Assembly (NCBI GenBank): GCA_964384375.1
Contig: CAYLLN010000022.1
Coordinates: forward strand, 26,632 to 90,631
Length of the DNA stretch: 64,000 nucleotides
Source: CAYLLN01 sp964384375
Lineage (GTDB): Bacteria; Planctomycetota; Planctomycetia; Pirellulales; Pirellulaceae
Direction of reading: 5' to 3'
Within the stretch, counting starts at the first letter, position 1. Every line of letters begins with the position of its first letter. Shown here in pieces: positions 1 through 9,545 of the stretch. Both the position numbers and the translations under genes were made by a program. Under the pieces are notes generated by a model, which had not been told where the DNA came from, did no database searches, and saw only the letters and a program-made list of their open reading frames with translations.

Positions 1-3000
1 CGTGAGGACAAAGTTCTGCGCCGTCATCGTCAAACCGTTATGCGAGACAACGCCGTCCTGCACCGCAAACGCTACGTTGTGCTCGGGAAGCAGCAGCCAG
101 CGGCCGTAGTTGTCACCCGCGGCCGCGGTGGGGTCGATCATCGCCTTGAGCTGCCGGGCGGTTTGCAGATACTGCTTGGCGAGCGGGCCGGGACCGACCT
201 GAGCACCATGAATGTCGAGGTTCCCCTGGACGCTCGCCAGCATCGGCGTATAGACCGGCACATTCGCTCCTTCCAAGCCCAGCGAGAACTTGCCTTCCGC
301 TTCGGTCGCGTCAGCTAGGAGGGGCGCGACGTACTTGAGCCACTGATTGCACATTTCGGGCGTGATCCGGACGTTCTGAATCAGCGGCCCGCGATCGACA
401 ACGAGGCTCGGCACCCGCTCGTTCAGCAGAATCCGCGGCGCGGTCGTCAGCCGCCCTTCGCTCACGGGAATGTCGAGCGGGCCAATTACCACCGTGCCGT
501 TTTCCAAGCGAGCCTTGAAATCAGCGGGACCGGCAACGAGGCCGACGTACTGCGCCCCTTGCCAGCCGAGGCTGGCCTCGCCGACGAGTTCACTGGGGAC
601 GAGGGGAGTGAACGCTGGTTGGCCCCCCGGTCCGGCCGAAGTTGGCAGCGACACGCCCGCCAGCAGCGGTCCACGGAGCACGAACGGCCGCTTCTCTTGC
701 CCCTGCAGCACCAGCGTGTCGATGCTCCGCTGCACCATCGGATTCTCAGCTGGGCCGCGCGGAAACAAGTCCGCCTTGATCTTCTGCTCGACGAGAGCCA
801 GATCGTAGCTGATCTCGCCCGAAAGATCGGTTACGCAGCGGCTGGTCAGTTCGCTGATCGTTCCGGTCGCGGCGACATCGGCCCAGTCCGTCTTCAGGCT
901 GCTGCGGGCGAGCTTTACTGCGCCAGCTGCCGGATCGTAGGCGGCTTGCGCGCTGAGGCTCACCTTCGCTTCGGCCCAAGTCGTTTGCCAGGCGGGACCG
1001 CTCGTCGCGCTGGCCGGCCGAACCGCGACATTGGTTGGCTGCGCTCCTCCGACGGGAGTCAGGAACTTGAATTGCTCGATGTCGGCCGTCATCGTCGCTT
1101 CGTGGGCCATGCCCCGATCGGCGATCTCCAGGCGGCCAGTGGCGAGGCCGCCGATCTGCCACGCACGGGCCACGCCACGCCCGCCGATCCAGTTTGACAG
1201 CCTCTCGCTATCGCCGCGGAAATCGACGATGCCGGTCATCGCGGGCGGGCTCGTCGCGACCAGACGCAGGTCATCGGCCCGCAGACCAAACGATGTGCTT
1301 TGCACCACCGTTTCCGGCAGCGTGAGCGTGGCGATGCTGCCGTCCCAGGTGCCGGCCGTGTCGAGCTTGACCTGCGGTTCGCGAATCCAAAGGCCGGGGC
1401 CTGCGATTTCTAGGTCCGTCAGTTCTAGGTGCGTCTGGCCGAGTTGCGATACGGTGGGCGAGAAGCGGCCCGCGCCGCGGACGTCGATCGCTCCGGCGAA
1501 TTCCCATCCCGCCAGCGACACCAAGGGCTGCACCCGCGGCATCCAGGTCGCGAGGTTCCCTTGCAGCGTAAACGACAGCGGCCACGCCGCGGTAGCGGAG
1601 ACTTCCTTGACCGGTTCGGCCAGCGTCGCTTCCAGCCGGTCGCCGGCGGAAATGACAGTCAGCTTGCCGGAATTGATTTCGCGCAGCGAGCCTTCCGCCA
1701 CGATGCCGGAGAGGTCGCCGCCGACTTGCAGATCGCGCTCGTGCCACGGGGCCATGCCGGCTGCAGAGGCGACGAAGTTCTGTACGCGGGCGTCGGCCTG
1801 AGCGGTCCACGCGTCGCCAGCGCCGCGGTTCCACCGGACCTGAGCGCCGAGCGTGCCGGCAAGCTGAATGTCTTGCCAGTCAATCAGTCGGCCAAGTTCG
1901 GCGACGAGGCGATCGAGATCAGCCGTGGCGTCGAGCGAGCCTTCGGCGAGCGTGCCACGGCCATCGAGCGTCAGGAAGCTCGCGCGTCCGCTGAGCTGGT
2001 CGATCACCGGACCTTCGGCCGATTGCCGCAAAGCGAACTCAAGCGCGAGCGGCTGGTTAAAGACAATTGGTCGGCCTGCGGCAGTCGCGGCCAGCCGCTC
2101 GGTCTTGAGCGAACCTTGCCATTGCCGGCCGCCGGCCTGAGCCCGGCTGCCGAGCGTGATCGCCACGACACCGCTCGTGAGCTGCACGTCCTGGCGCATT
2201 CGCAGGGCCGAGGGCAATTGGCGGGCCAGTTCTGCGAGATCGATTTGCCCGGCGATTTGCACGTCGGCATCGCCGGTGGAAATCTGCCCGAGTGCCGCCG
2301 ATCCGCTTCCAGCGAGTTGCACCAGGTTCGACTGCACTTCGAGCTTGTGAATGTCGAGCCGCTCTCCCGTTTTCAGCACGTCGGCCTGACCTCTGGCAAC
2401 GGCGAGTACAAGTTGGTCTTCGCCGAGATAGTGCGGTGCGGCAACGACAAGCTGTGGCGCGGCAAGCTGCCTCAGGACGAGATGCTGCGACTGGCCGTTT
2501 TCGGCCCAAGTCACGCCCGCCTCGAGTGTCAGCGGGCCTTGCGGGCGAATGTCGGCCACAAACCGGGCGAGCGCTCCATCGAGCAGCTCGGTCGGAAAGC
2601 CGTCGAGCTTCAATTCCGCCTGCCCGGCCCCCATCGCCGATTTCTCGTCCGGACCCGGCTGCCAGGAGAACGCGGCGGTGACCTGGCCGGCCAACGTGGT
2701 CCGCTCGCCGGTGTTCGCCATCGGTTGCACAGCCGCAATTGCGGCGAGCGGCTGAATCCGTGCCGCCAGCTTTCCCGATTTCGCTTCGTCATCGGCCGTC
2801 GGCCAATTCAATTCGACTGCCACGTCTCCCAAAAGCCACTGCCGCTGCGCGATTGTGTCGTCGAGTTCGACGGTTCCGCCCGTGACGACGAGTCCAACTT
2901 TCGTCGGCGCTCCCTTGCCGCCGTCGTCCTTGCTTGCCGGCAGTTTGGCGAGAAAGTCCTCGATGTTACTACCGTCGGCGCGGAGGACCACCTTCGCCTT

Positions 3001-3438
3001 CGGCTCGACGATTTCAAACGTACCCAGATCATTGGCATTCGCTGCCAGCGCGAAGAGCGTCTTTTGGCTTCGGATCGCGGCAATGTCGGCGAGCGGTTGG
3101 CCCTGCTCGTCGCGGACGGACAGCCCCTTGATCTCAATCGGCGACCACCATGCGAGCGACAGCGACTCGGCATTCACCAGCGGCGCGATCTCTGGTGCGG
3201 CAGCCGTGAGGACCGACCGCCACAGGCCCGTGGCCGCCAGGATCGACGGCGCCACGAGGACGAGCACTCCCAGCAGCAGAAGGAGAACGAATAGCCGCGA
3301 GCCCCAGCGGTAGAGAAACGACGGCCGCCGCGGCGACTGCGGCTGTTCATCCCGCGCTTGCCGCCGCTCGGCTTCTTTAGCCGCGCGTGGTAGCGAGGCG
3401 GGTTCTACATCCGATTTCACACGCTTCGTAGGCTGCAT
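1..3438 (-). CDS. AsmA-like large envelope protein, C-terminus beyond the window
   Basis: This is an open minus-strand frame of 1146 codons that runs off the left edge, so the C-terminus is missing. It starts at the first ATG after an in-frame TAA upstream. Residues 1-45 are basic and proline-rich (MQPTKRVKSDVEP). One strong helix follows at about 48-70 (RLFVLLLLLGVLVLVAPSIL), giving an N-in membrane anchor. The rest is long, beta-rich and low in cysteine, with repeated alternating hydrophobic segments and phrases such as LEGANVPVYTPMLASVQG and GPLDIPVSEGRLTTAPRI. Those are typical of AsmA/DUF3971/TamB-like proteins, which bridge the periplasm and help lipid or outer-membrane assembly. The family call is by architecture, not by a diagnostic motif. 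The gene is divergent from the bpt gene at 3628. The many shorter frames that overlap it are shadows. Confidence 0.72.
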   Translation of the reverse strand, partial: MQPTKRVKSDVEPASLPRAAKEAERRQARDEQPQSPRRPSFLYRWGSRLFVLLLLLGVLVLVAPSILAATGLWRSVLTAAAPEIAPLVNAESLSLAWWSPIEIKGLSVRDEQGQPLADIAAIRSQKTLFALAANANDLGTFEIVEPKAKVVLRADGSNIEDFLAKLPASKDDGGKGAPTKVGLVVTGGTVELDDTIAQRQWLLGDVAVELNWPTADDEAKSGKLAARIQPLAAIAAVQPMANTGERTTLAGQVTAAFSWQPGPDEKSAMGAGQAELKLDGFPTELLDGALARFVADIRPQGPLTLEAGVTWAENGQSQHLVLRQLAAPQLVVAAPHYLGEDQLVLAVARGQADVLKTGERLDIHKLEVQSNLVQLAGSGSAALGQISTGDADVQIAGQIDLAELARQLPSALRMRQDVQLTSGVVAITLGSRAQAGGRQWQGSLKTERLAATAAGRPIVFNQPLALEFALRQSAEGPVIDQLSGRASFLTLDGRGTLAEGSLDATADLDRLVAELGRLIDWQDIQLAGTLGAQVRWNRGAGDAWTAQADARVQNFVASAAGMAPWHERDLQVGGDLSGIVAEGSLREINSGKLTVISAGDRLEATLAEPVKEVSATAAWPLSFTLQGNLATWMPRVQPLVSLAGWEFAGAIDVRGAGRFSPTVSQLGQTHLELTDLEIAGPGLWIREPQVKLDTAGTWDGSIATLTLPETVVQSTSFGLRADDLRLVATSPPAMTGIVDFRGDSERLSNWIGGRGVARAWQIGGLATGRLEIADRGMAHEATMTADIEQFKFLTPVGGAQPTNVAVRPASATSGPAWQTTWAEAKVSLSAQAAYDPAAGAVKLARSSLKTDWADVAATGTISELTSRCVTDLSGEISYDLALVEQKIKADLFPRGPAENPMVQRSIDTLVLQGQEKRPFVLRGPLLAGVSLPTSAGPGGQPAFTPLVPSELVGEASLGWQGAQYVGLVAGPADFKARLENGTVVIGPLDIPVSEGRLTTAPRILLNERVPSLVVDRGPLIQNVRITPEMCNQWLKYVAPLLADATEAEGKFSLGLEGANVPVYTPMLASVQGNLDIHGAQVGPGPLAKQYLQTARQLKAMIDPTAAAGDNYGRWLLLPEHNVAFAVQDGVVSHNGLTMTAQNFVLT

Positions 3439-3627
3439 GGCAGGCAATCCGTTGACTTGCCGAGATGGAAGATGGTCCGGCGAGATTGAACCACTCGCGA
3501 TTCTATGCCGAGTATGCCAGCATTACCTAGACCGATGAGGTGCTAGCAAGGCGCCATCGTCCGGCAATTCCCTGGGAGCGCTGCGGGATTTGACCACCGG
3601 CAAGCGTCCGCGGATGATGGATGAAGC

Positions 3628-4332
3628 ATGACCACCGCCGAGATCGTCGTTGCCGACGGATTTCAACCCTGCTCGTACCTTCCGGGCCGGGTGGCGCGTT
3701 TGCCGTATCGGCATCCGGTGCGACAACTCACACCCGACGAATTCGATGAGCGGTTGGCCGCGGGCGATCGCCGAACGGGCCTGTTGCTCTATCGGACACT
3801 CTGTCCCAAGTGTCAATCTTGCGAGCCGATCCGCCTCGATCTGGCAACGTTCCACGCGAACGCCACTCAGCGTCGAGAAAAGCGCCGCGGCGATTCTATA
3901 TTGACGGTGCGAATTGCCCCCCCCACCCTCGATTCGCAGCGCATCCGGCTCTTCAATCTGCATCGCCACATCCGCGATCTTGATCGCGACGATTCGGCCA
4001 TCGACCGTGAAGGCTACGACGGCTTTCTGGTTCAATCGTGCGTCCAGACGTGGGAACTGTCGTACTGGCACGAGGACCGACTCGTCGCGGTGGCGATCGT
4101 CGATGCGGGTCGGATGTCGCTCTCGGCCGTCTATTGCTTCTACGACCCAAACTTCACGGCCGTCAGCCTGGGCACCTATTCCGTGCTCCGCGAAGTGCAG
4201 CTCTGCCGCGAAACGGGCAGGCAGTATCTGTACCTGGGTTTCTTCGTCCGCGAATCGCCACACATGTCGTACAAGGCCCGCTTTCATCCGCACCAGCGAC
4301 TGGTTAGCGGCGAGTGGCGGGACTTTGAGTAG
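3628..4332 (+). CDS. bpt: Aspartate/glutamate leucyltransferase (Bpt/ATE family)
   Basis: The 234-residue protein matches the bacterial arginyl/leucyl-tRNA-protein transferase family in length and order. The N-terminal part has the family cysteine pattern CSYLPGR and then CPKCQSCEPIRLD. The C-terminal part has the GNAT-like core, including SAVYCFYDPNF, LGTYSVLREVQLCRE, YLYLGFFVRESPHMSYK and RFHPHQ. The enzyme transfers an amino acid, usually leucine in Bpt, from tRNA to N-terminal Asp/Glu (or Lys/Arg) residues. This makes an N-degron for ClpS/ClpAP in the cytoplasm. The ATG at 3628 gives a full-length protein. The gene is monocistronic and converges on the yhaN-like gene across a palindromic terminator at 4356-4412. 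Amino-acid specificity (Leu versus Arg) cannot be read from sequence alone. Confidence 0.9.
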   Translation: MTTAEIVVADGFQPCSYLPGRVARLPYRHPVRQLTPDEFDERLAAGDRRTGLLLYRTLCPKCQSCEPIRLDLATFHANATQRREKRRGDSILTVRIAPPTLDSQRIRLFNLHRHIRDLDRDDSAIDREGYDGFLVQSCVQTWELSYWHEDRLVAVAIVDAGRMSLSAVYCFYDPNFTAVSLGTYSVLREVQLCRETGRQYLYLGFFVRESPHMSYKARFHPHQRLVSGEWRDFE

Positions 4333-4355
4333 GAGCGAAGGATGCAAGTGACACT

Positions 4356-4412
4356 AACCCGACGCGCAAGCGAGGAAGCATCGAGACGAATTCCTCGCTA
4401 GCGCGTCGGGTT
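4356..4412. terminator. Long palindrome between convergent genes (terminator or dispersed repeat)
   Basis: Arms at 4356-4377 and 4391-4412 are 22 bases each and pair with a single mismatch around a 13-base loop. The core is CCCGACGCGC...GCGCGTCGGG. It sits in the gap between the 3' ends of bpt (+) and the yhaN-like gene (-), so it could end both transcripts. The lack of a T-run and the resemblance to palindromes scattered through Pirellulales genomes suggest it may be a repeat element used as a terminator. Confidence 0.75.
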
Positions 4413-4426
4413 GGTATGTCCATTGG

Positions 4427-7400
4427 CTACTCGGTCTCATGCTCCCAATACATCTCGGGTGACTCCCAAGCAAACCGGCGTCGCTCGCGCTCGATCTTCA
4501 GAAACTTCGGCGGCGGTGGCATCGGTTCCGGCGGTGCGACGTAATACGTCGGCGGCTCGGGGGGAGCGACGACAACGGGAATTTCCACGACCGGCCAAGC
4601 ATCGGGTAATTGATACGCCAGATATTCGGTCGGCTCGAACGTGTCTGCCGGTTGCGGCATCATGGGAACATCCGCCAGCGGCCAGGCATCGGGCAGGTCG
4701 AGTTGTACCGGTGGCGGAGGAGGGGCGATGGCGAGCGGCCAGAAGTCGCGGTCCCAGTCGCGCGGCACAATGCGATAGCGAGAAACCGGCTTGCGTTTGG
4801 GCTTTGGCGGTGGTGGCAACGGCGGCGGAGGGGGCGGCAGCTCCTTCTTCGGCAAGACAGGCGTATCGTCGTACCATTTTTCTTCCACCGCGGCAGCCGC
4901 GAGCAGCGGATTGGGATCGAAGCGAATCGGCTCCGGCTCGGGAATGACAGGCGGAGGAGGTGGTGGAGGCAGTTCGGCGACGAGTCGCTTGCGGCGTTTG
5001 ATCGGCCGCGGATCGACCTCTTCGCCCCGGTGCGGCAGGACGCGGATGTCGGCCGCGGCCTCTTCGAAAATGTCGGTGATATGCTCGTGGCACGTGAACA
5101 TGATGATCTGGTGCCCGGTGCGGGAGAAGTCGCATAGCACCTGGGCCGCGAGCTTCACGCGACCCGAATCGAAATTCACCAGCACGTCGTCGAGCACCAG
5201 CGGCAGCGTCGTGCCCCGACGGGCGAACGACGTAACCAGTGCCAGCCGGAGGGCAATAAACACCGCCTCGCGCGTGCCGCGGCTGAGCACATCGAGCGGG
5301 AGCGATTCACCCTTGTCGTTTTCAATCCGCAGGTTGCGGTGATCGAGCGGCATCCAGACGCGGCGATAGTGCCCATCGGTCAGTCGGTGCAGGTATTCCG
5401 ACGCTTCGCGGAGCGTCTGCGGCTGGCGGTCGGTCTCGTACCGCTGGCGAACGACTTCCAGTACCTGGCCGATGATCGTGAGGACCTTCCAGTTGCGGAT
5501 CGCGGCGGTCAGGTCCTCCTCGACCTTGAGCAGCTCTTGCCGCGTACGGCTGGGCGTTTTGTCGGCGGCCAGCGACTGCATTTCGTGCGTGCAAGCGCCG
5601 CGGCGTTCGTGCAAGTGAGCCAATCCAGCCCGGATGTCGGCCAACTGTTTTTGCCGCTGGTCCCAGCTCGGGCGGATGTCGCGCCCTTCGCGAAGGAAGA
5701 CTTCGGCAATCGCCTCTTCCTTGAACTGCCCGGCCAGTTGCTGCACGATCCGGCCCGTCAACTCTGCGTGCTGCCGCTTGAGGTCGGCCGCCCGCTCACA
5801 ATCGGCAGCCGCTTTGCGGAACGATTTGTCGTCGTTCACGCCGGCCAAGGCGAGCAGCGCCTGATGCCGGCGGTCGGCACGGCGGAGGAGCTTGATCGTG
5901 CGCGAGCGATCCTTGGCGAGGCGGCGAATCTTCTTCTCGACCGCGGTTCGCAGCTCGAGAGTTTCCTTTTCCTTCGTCAGCGCCTGGACGAGTTCTCGCA
6001 CCTTCACCACCGGCTTATCGGCAGCGCTGATCAGCTTTACGTCGTCGCAGATTTGCTGGATGCGGTTCTTCAGGACGAGCATTTCCCGCTCGCGGGCGTC
6101 GAGTTCGTCCTTTCGATTGTCGCGGCGTCGGCGAAGGTCGAGCACGCCGGCATTGTTGCGAACGACCTGCTTCACCTGCGTCGGGGCGAAATCTTCGGGC
6201 AAGCCGACGCTCCGCAGAGCATTCCGCCAGCGATGTTTGGCCTCTTTCACAGCGTCGTGAGCAGCCGCCAGACGCCGCTGAGCCGCGTCGTGCCGCTGCT
6301 GGCTCGTTTCACGCTCGGTGCGTACGGGGATGAGTCGCTCTAAGTCGCGCAGTTCGATCTCAGACTCGCGAAGCCGCGAATCGAGCGAGCCGGTCGATTC
6401 GGGCAATTCCGCGTCGATCTCGTCGCGCTCGCGTTTCGCTTCGGAAAGCTGCAAGCGGTGCTGTTCGAGATGCCGGTGATTCTCGCTGATGTGATCCTCG
6501 GAATGCCGCTCGATCAGCAGCTTGCCGCCGACGCCGGCCAGGCCGAGGACCATCCCCATGATCATCCAGGGCCAGCTGTTATCGACCCAGCCCCAGACGC
6601 CGCCGAAGAAGCCGAACGCGGCGAGCGCGAATCCGAGGGCGAAGAACGCTCCGATCAGCGCCGTGATCCGGATCGGCGTCTCCTCGAACGTGTGCAGCTC
6701 ATCGCTGTCGAATTCCAGTTCCTGCCGGCGGCGGTCGAGCTGGTCGATCCGCTCCTCAACCTGGATGCGGCGGCGAATCAGCGAGACTTTGTGCCCCGCT
6801 TCCTGAATTGCGGCATTCAGATCGGGAAGCTGCCGCGTGCGGCTGACCTGGTCGTATTGGGCCTGGGCCTGATCGTTTTCTCGTTTTGCGTCGGCGGCTT
6901 CCTGCTTCGCCTTTTCGAGCTTCTCGTTCTCCTCGCGGAGCGTCTGCGACGGGCGGCGAAGGACGGCGACCGTTTCTCGCGGCAGTTCATCGAGCGACTT
7001 CGATCCGGCACTCTTGCTGAAGCCGGTGACAGCCGCTTCGATCTCATCGTCCAGCCGCTTCACCTCCTCGCGGAGCTTCACGAGGCCGTCGTCGAGCGAC
7101 ATGATCCACTGCGACTGGTCGTGCAGGGCCTCGATCCGCGATGCATGGCTAAGGAGCAGGCGATTGACTTCGAGCGAAGTGAGATCCTTGCGGTATTCCT
7201 CGCGGCGGTCAGCGAACTTCTTGATCCGGCTGCGGCACTGGGCAATCCGTTGCAGGCATTCATCAAGCTTTTCGACTGCTTTTTCCGGCAGTTGACGTAC
7301 GTCCTTGAGCAGGTCGAGCTGCCGCTGTACATCGGCCCGGAGGTTCCAGACGCTCTGCACATCGAGCGCGGCACGCAGCACCTGCGAACCAAGTTCGATC

Positions 7401-8134
7401 TCGGCGATTTGCTTTTCGAGCTGCGCTGCTTCATCGGCCAGGCTCTGCCGCAGTGTCGCAACGTCGCACCAGCGGCGAGTCGCTTCCTGGTGTTTGGCGA
7501 GTTGGCTGCGCAGGTCGGCCCGGCGGGCGAGCAGACTAGGAATGCGGCCTTGGTCGGGGTCGGGAGACCCGCGCCCAACATCATCTTCCTTCTCATTGAG
7601 CAAATGCTCGCGAGCGGCAGCCGTTTCGCGCAGCACATCGATCAGCGAGACACGGTCGAGACCGCTGGTCAGCTTGTAGAGGTAGTCGGCAGCGGCGGTT
7701 TCGTCGAGCGAACCGAGTTCCTGAATCTCCTTGAGCCCTATCGCGAAGACGTTGTTGTAGGTCGGCTCATCGACGCCGGCGAGCAGGTCGTCGAGCTTGG
7801 CGGGATCGCGCTGCTCCCCCCGGTCATCGACGAGCGTGAGCGGGCCGCAATCGTCGGGCAGGTCGGTCGGCGACGTCGTGCGATGGGCAACGAAATGGCC
7901 GACGGCATCGGCCAGCATCAGCCGCCCGCCGGGCCGCCCCCCATTGACCGGCGGCAGGTACTTTTTGCGGCGATCGGGCGTAAAGCCGTAGAGCACGGCT
8001 CGCACGAACTGCATCAGCGTCGTTTTGCCCGCTTCGTTGGGGCCATAAACGACGGTGGTGTGGTCCGACAGCTCGTCGATCGCGAGGCCGTTCCAGACAC
8101 CAAAGCCGTCGATGTCGATCGTTTTGATTTTCAT
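4427..8134 (-). CDS. YhaN-like SMC/Rad50-type AAA ATPase
   Basis: The product has 1235 residues. Walker A is at residues 31-39 (GPNEAGKTT). Long coiled coils occupy about 180-470 and 570-900. A two-helix hydrophobic segment lies at about 495-550 (ITALIGAFFALGFALAAFGF and a second helix), as in YhaN. An ABC-type signature (LSRGTREAV) and Walker B (PLVLDDVLVNFD) lie near 950-1010, with a D-loop-like region and a switch His (FTCHEH). YhaN proteins pair with a YhaO phosphoesterase in a Rad50-Mre11-like complex implicated in DNA-end metabolism. The partner gene is upstream at 8219. The start has a good ribosome site (GGAGGAAG). The last 170 residues or so form an odd proline-rich tail (runs of PPPPPP) not expected in the family. 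Confidence 0.88.
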   Translation of the reverse strand: MKIKTIDIDGFGVWNGLAIDELSDHTTVVYGPNEAGKTTLMQFVRAVLYGFTPDRRKKYLPPVNGGRPGGRLMLADAVGHFVAHRTTSPTDLPDDCGPLTLVDDRGEQRDPAKLDDLLAGVDEPTYNNVFAIGLKEIQELGSLDETAAADYLYKLTSGLDRVSLIDVLRETAAAREHLLNEKEDDVGRGSPDPDQGRIPSLLARRADLRSQLAKHQEATRRWCDVATLRQSLADEAAQLEKQIAEIELGSQVLRAALDVQSVWNLRADVQRQLDLLKDVRQLPEKAVEKLDECLQRIAQCRSRIKKFADRREEYRKDLTSLEVNRLLLSHASRIEALHDQSQWIMSLDDGLVKLREEVKRLDDEIEAAVTGFSKSAGSKSLDELPRETVAVLRRPSQTLREENEKLEKAKQEAADAKRENDQAQAQYDQVSRTRQLPDLNAAIQEAGHKVSLIRRRIQVEERIDQLDRRRQELEFDSDELHTFEETPIRITALIGAFFALGFALAAFGFFGGVWGWVDNSWPWMIMGMVLGLAGVGGKLLIERHSEDHISENHRHLEQHRLQLSEAKRERDEIDAELPESTGSLDSRLRESEIELRDLERLIPVRTERETSQQRHDAAQRRLAAAHDAVKEAKHRWRNALRSVGLPEDFAPTQVKQVVRNNAGVLDLRRRRDNRKDELDAREREMLVLKNRIQQICDDVKLISAADKPVVKVRELVQALTKEKETLELRTAVEKKIRRLAKDRSRTIKLLRRADRRHQALLALAGVNDDKSFRKAAADCERAADLKRQHAELTGRIVQQLAGQFKEEAIAEVFLREGRDIRPSWDQRQKQLADIRAGLAHLHERRGACTHEMQSLAADKTPSRTRQELLKVEEDLTAAIRNWKVLTIIGQVLEVVRQRYETDRQPQTLREASEYLHRLTDGHYRRVWMPLDHRNLRIENDKGESLPLDVLSRGTREAVFIALRLALVTSFARRGTTLPLVLDDVLVNFDSGRVKLAAQVLCDFSRTGHQIIMFTCHEHITDIFEEAAADIRVLPHRGEEVDPRPIKRRKRLVAELPPPPPPPVIPEPEPIRFDPNPLLAAAAVEEKWYDDTPVLPKKELPPPPPPLPPPPKPKRKPVSRYRIVPRDWDRDFWPLAIAPPPPPVQLDLPDAWPLADVPMMPQPADTFEPTEYLAYQLPDAWPVVEIPVVVAPPEPPTYYVAPPEPMPPPPKFLKIERERRRFAWESPEMYWEHETE

Positions 8135-8160
8135 TTCGGCTTCCTCCGTGCCGAAGGTGA

Positions 8161-8211
8161 GGCAGGCATCCTGCCTGCCGGGCGGACAATGGCAGGCTGG
8201 AAGCCTGCTCC
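8161..8211. repeat. Dispersed palindromic repeat inside the yhaO-yhaN spacer
   Basis: The segment holds GGCAGGCATCCTGCCTGCC followed by GGCAGGCTGGAAGCCTGC, two nested hairpins of the 'aggcaggc...gcctgc' kind that recur in planctomycete intergenic DNA. It lies within the 84-base gap between the YhaO-like stop and the yhaN ribosome site, so it would be in the transcript of the pair. Confidence 0.6.
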
Positions 8212-8218
8212 ACAGGGT

Positions 8219-9442
8219 CTAATCGCGGTCGTCGGCTCCGAGCAGTTGGGCGCCGGTCAGGGCGACCTGGTGCAGAATCTCGCGGTGATCGGTCGATGTC
8301 CACGATCCCAGCGGCGCAAGCTCAGCGGTGCGGAACCGCTCGGGGACGTGCATCGCCAGGTTGATCTCACTTGGCTCGGCATCTTGCAGCAGTTTGAGGC
8401 TGCGGACGAAGTCACCGACCATCGAATCCTCGTCGTACCAAGCTTCGGGGAGCGTCGGAGTTTCAAATTCGACGCCCAAGCTCCAGAGCGGCGGCTTGGC
8501 GGGGCCGTATTCCTTGCGCAGCCAGCCGAGCCATTCGGCCGCCAGTTCATGGCGCTTCGTCGGCCGGGCCAGATGTTCGATGCCGCGAAGTTTCCACTGC
8601 ACGAGCAGCGGCCTCTCTTCGGCCTGCGAGCGAAGGACTTTCACTCGTTCTGCTAGATGCTTTTGCACATCGCCGCGGGTTGCGTTGTCCGAGACGGCAA
8701 TGGTCTCGGTGTGCCAACGGACGGCGTCGCACGGGATGAACTGTGTGCGAATCGCTCGGTCACCACCGACATGCACCAGTGTGCAACCGTGCGGACCGGG
8801 TTCAGTCAGGGAGCGCCCCTGCGGACTGCCTGGATAGTGGACGACGCGGTGGGCGCTGCCGAGCGATTTCCGCTGCGGCTCGCTTCCCAGGGCCCAGTAA
8901 TCAACTTCTTCTTCCACGAGTCGGTCGGCATCGGCCTGGCCATAAGCGACGACGACCGTCGTCAGTCCATCGGCATCACTGGTGAATTTGCCGACCTGCA
9001 CGAGCGACGTGCCATGCCAACTGCGACCGACGATGTTTGCCACCGGCCGATCGCCGCGAAAGTGCGACAGCTCCTCGGCTTCCAGCGAAGGAAATACCTG
9101 CACGCTCTTGGGCAACTTGGCGATCGCCGGCCAATCCTGGGCCGGGTCGAGCTTGCCGCACGCCCAATAGACGGCAATGCCGTGCGAGTCGAGGCGGCCG
9201 AAATGTTCGAGCAAAAATGCGAGGGCCCGCGGCGAAGCATACTTCAGATAGACAAGGTCGCCCGAGAGGACGACAAAATCGACTCGCTCCTCAATGGCCG
9301 CGGACAGGGCCCGCTCGGCCGCGAGGTACGGTGCGTCGATCATCAGCTCCGCCAGCGACGGCGGAGCATCAGCAGCGGCCAGCAATGGCTCGTCGAGAGC
9401 GAAGTCGCTGGCGTGCAGAAAGCGAAAATGTTGCCCAGGCAT
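8219..9442 (-). CDS. YhaO/SbcD-like metallophosphoesterase homologue with a degenerate active site
   Basis: The 407-residue protein keeps the overall order of SbcD/Mre11/YhaO proteins, but most metal ligands are gone. The first motif reads HASDFALD, with D13 kept and the DxH histidine replaced by A15. The second keeps GD at 61-62 (SGDLVY). The GNHD motif reads CGKLD (95-99). The later histidine regions read VVVAYGQ and ALGSEPQ where LTHG and ALGHIH are expected. The context HYPGSPQGRSLTEPGPHGCTLV matches the end of the phosphoesterase domain. The start is placed at 9442, after GGGAGGTG, rather than at 9541. It is the upstream gene of a pair with the YhaN-like ATPase. Family knowledge says YhaO is the nuclease partner. 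Here it is probably structural or DNA-binding only. Confidence 0.8.
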   Translation of the reverse strand: MPGQHFRFLHASDFALDEPLLAAADAPPSLAELMIDAPYLAAERALSAAIEERVDFVVLSGDLVYLKYASPRALAFLLEHFGRLDSHGIAVYWACGKLDPAQDWPAIAKLPKSVQVFPSLEAEELSHFRGDRPVANIVGRSWHGTSLVQVGKFTSDADGLTTVVVAYGQADADRLVEEEVDYWALGSEPQRKSLGSAHRVVHYPGSPQGRSLTEPGPHGCTLVHVGGDRAIRTQFIPCDAVRWHTETIAVSDNATRGDVQKHLAERVKVLRSQAEERPLLVQWKLRGIEHLARPTKRHELAAEWLGWLRKEYGPAKPPLWSLGVEFETPTLPEAWYDEDSMVGDFVRSLKLLQDAEPSEINLAMHVPERFRTAELAPLGSWTSTDHREILHQVALTGAQLLGADDRD

Positions 9443-9545
9443 GAGCACCTCCCTGCGCTCACGCAGCCGCCAAACCAAACGGGCGGGGCTGCGAAAGACA
9501 ACCTTGACCGGGTAATGTAGCGGAGGGGGGCGAAACGACAAAAGG

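Noticed and set aside
1429..3294. 621-residue plus-strand frame
   Set aside because: It lies opposite the AsmA-like gene. The text is Arg/Gly-rich without domains, so it is a shadow.
6458..8656. 732-residue plus-strand frame
   Set aside because: It runs opposite the YhaN-like and YhaO-like genes and has no recognisable domain.
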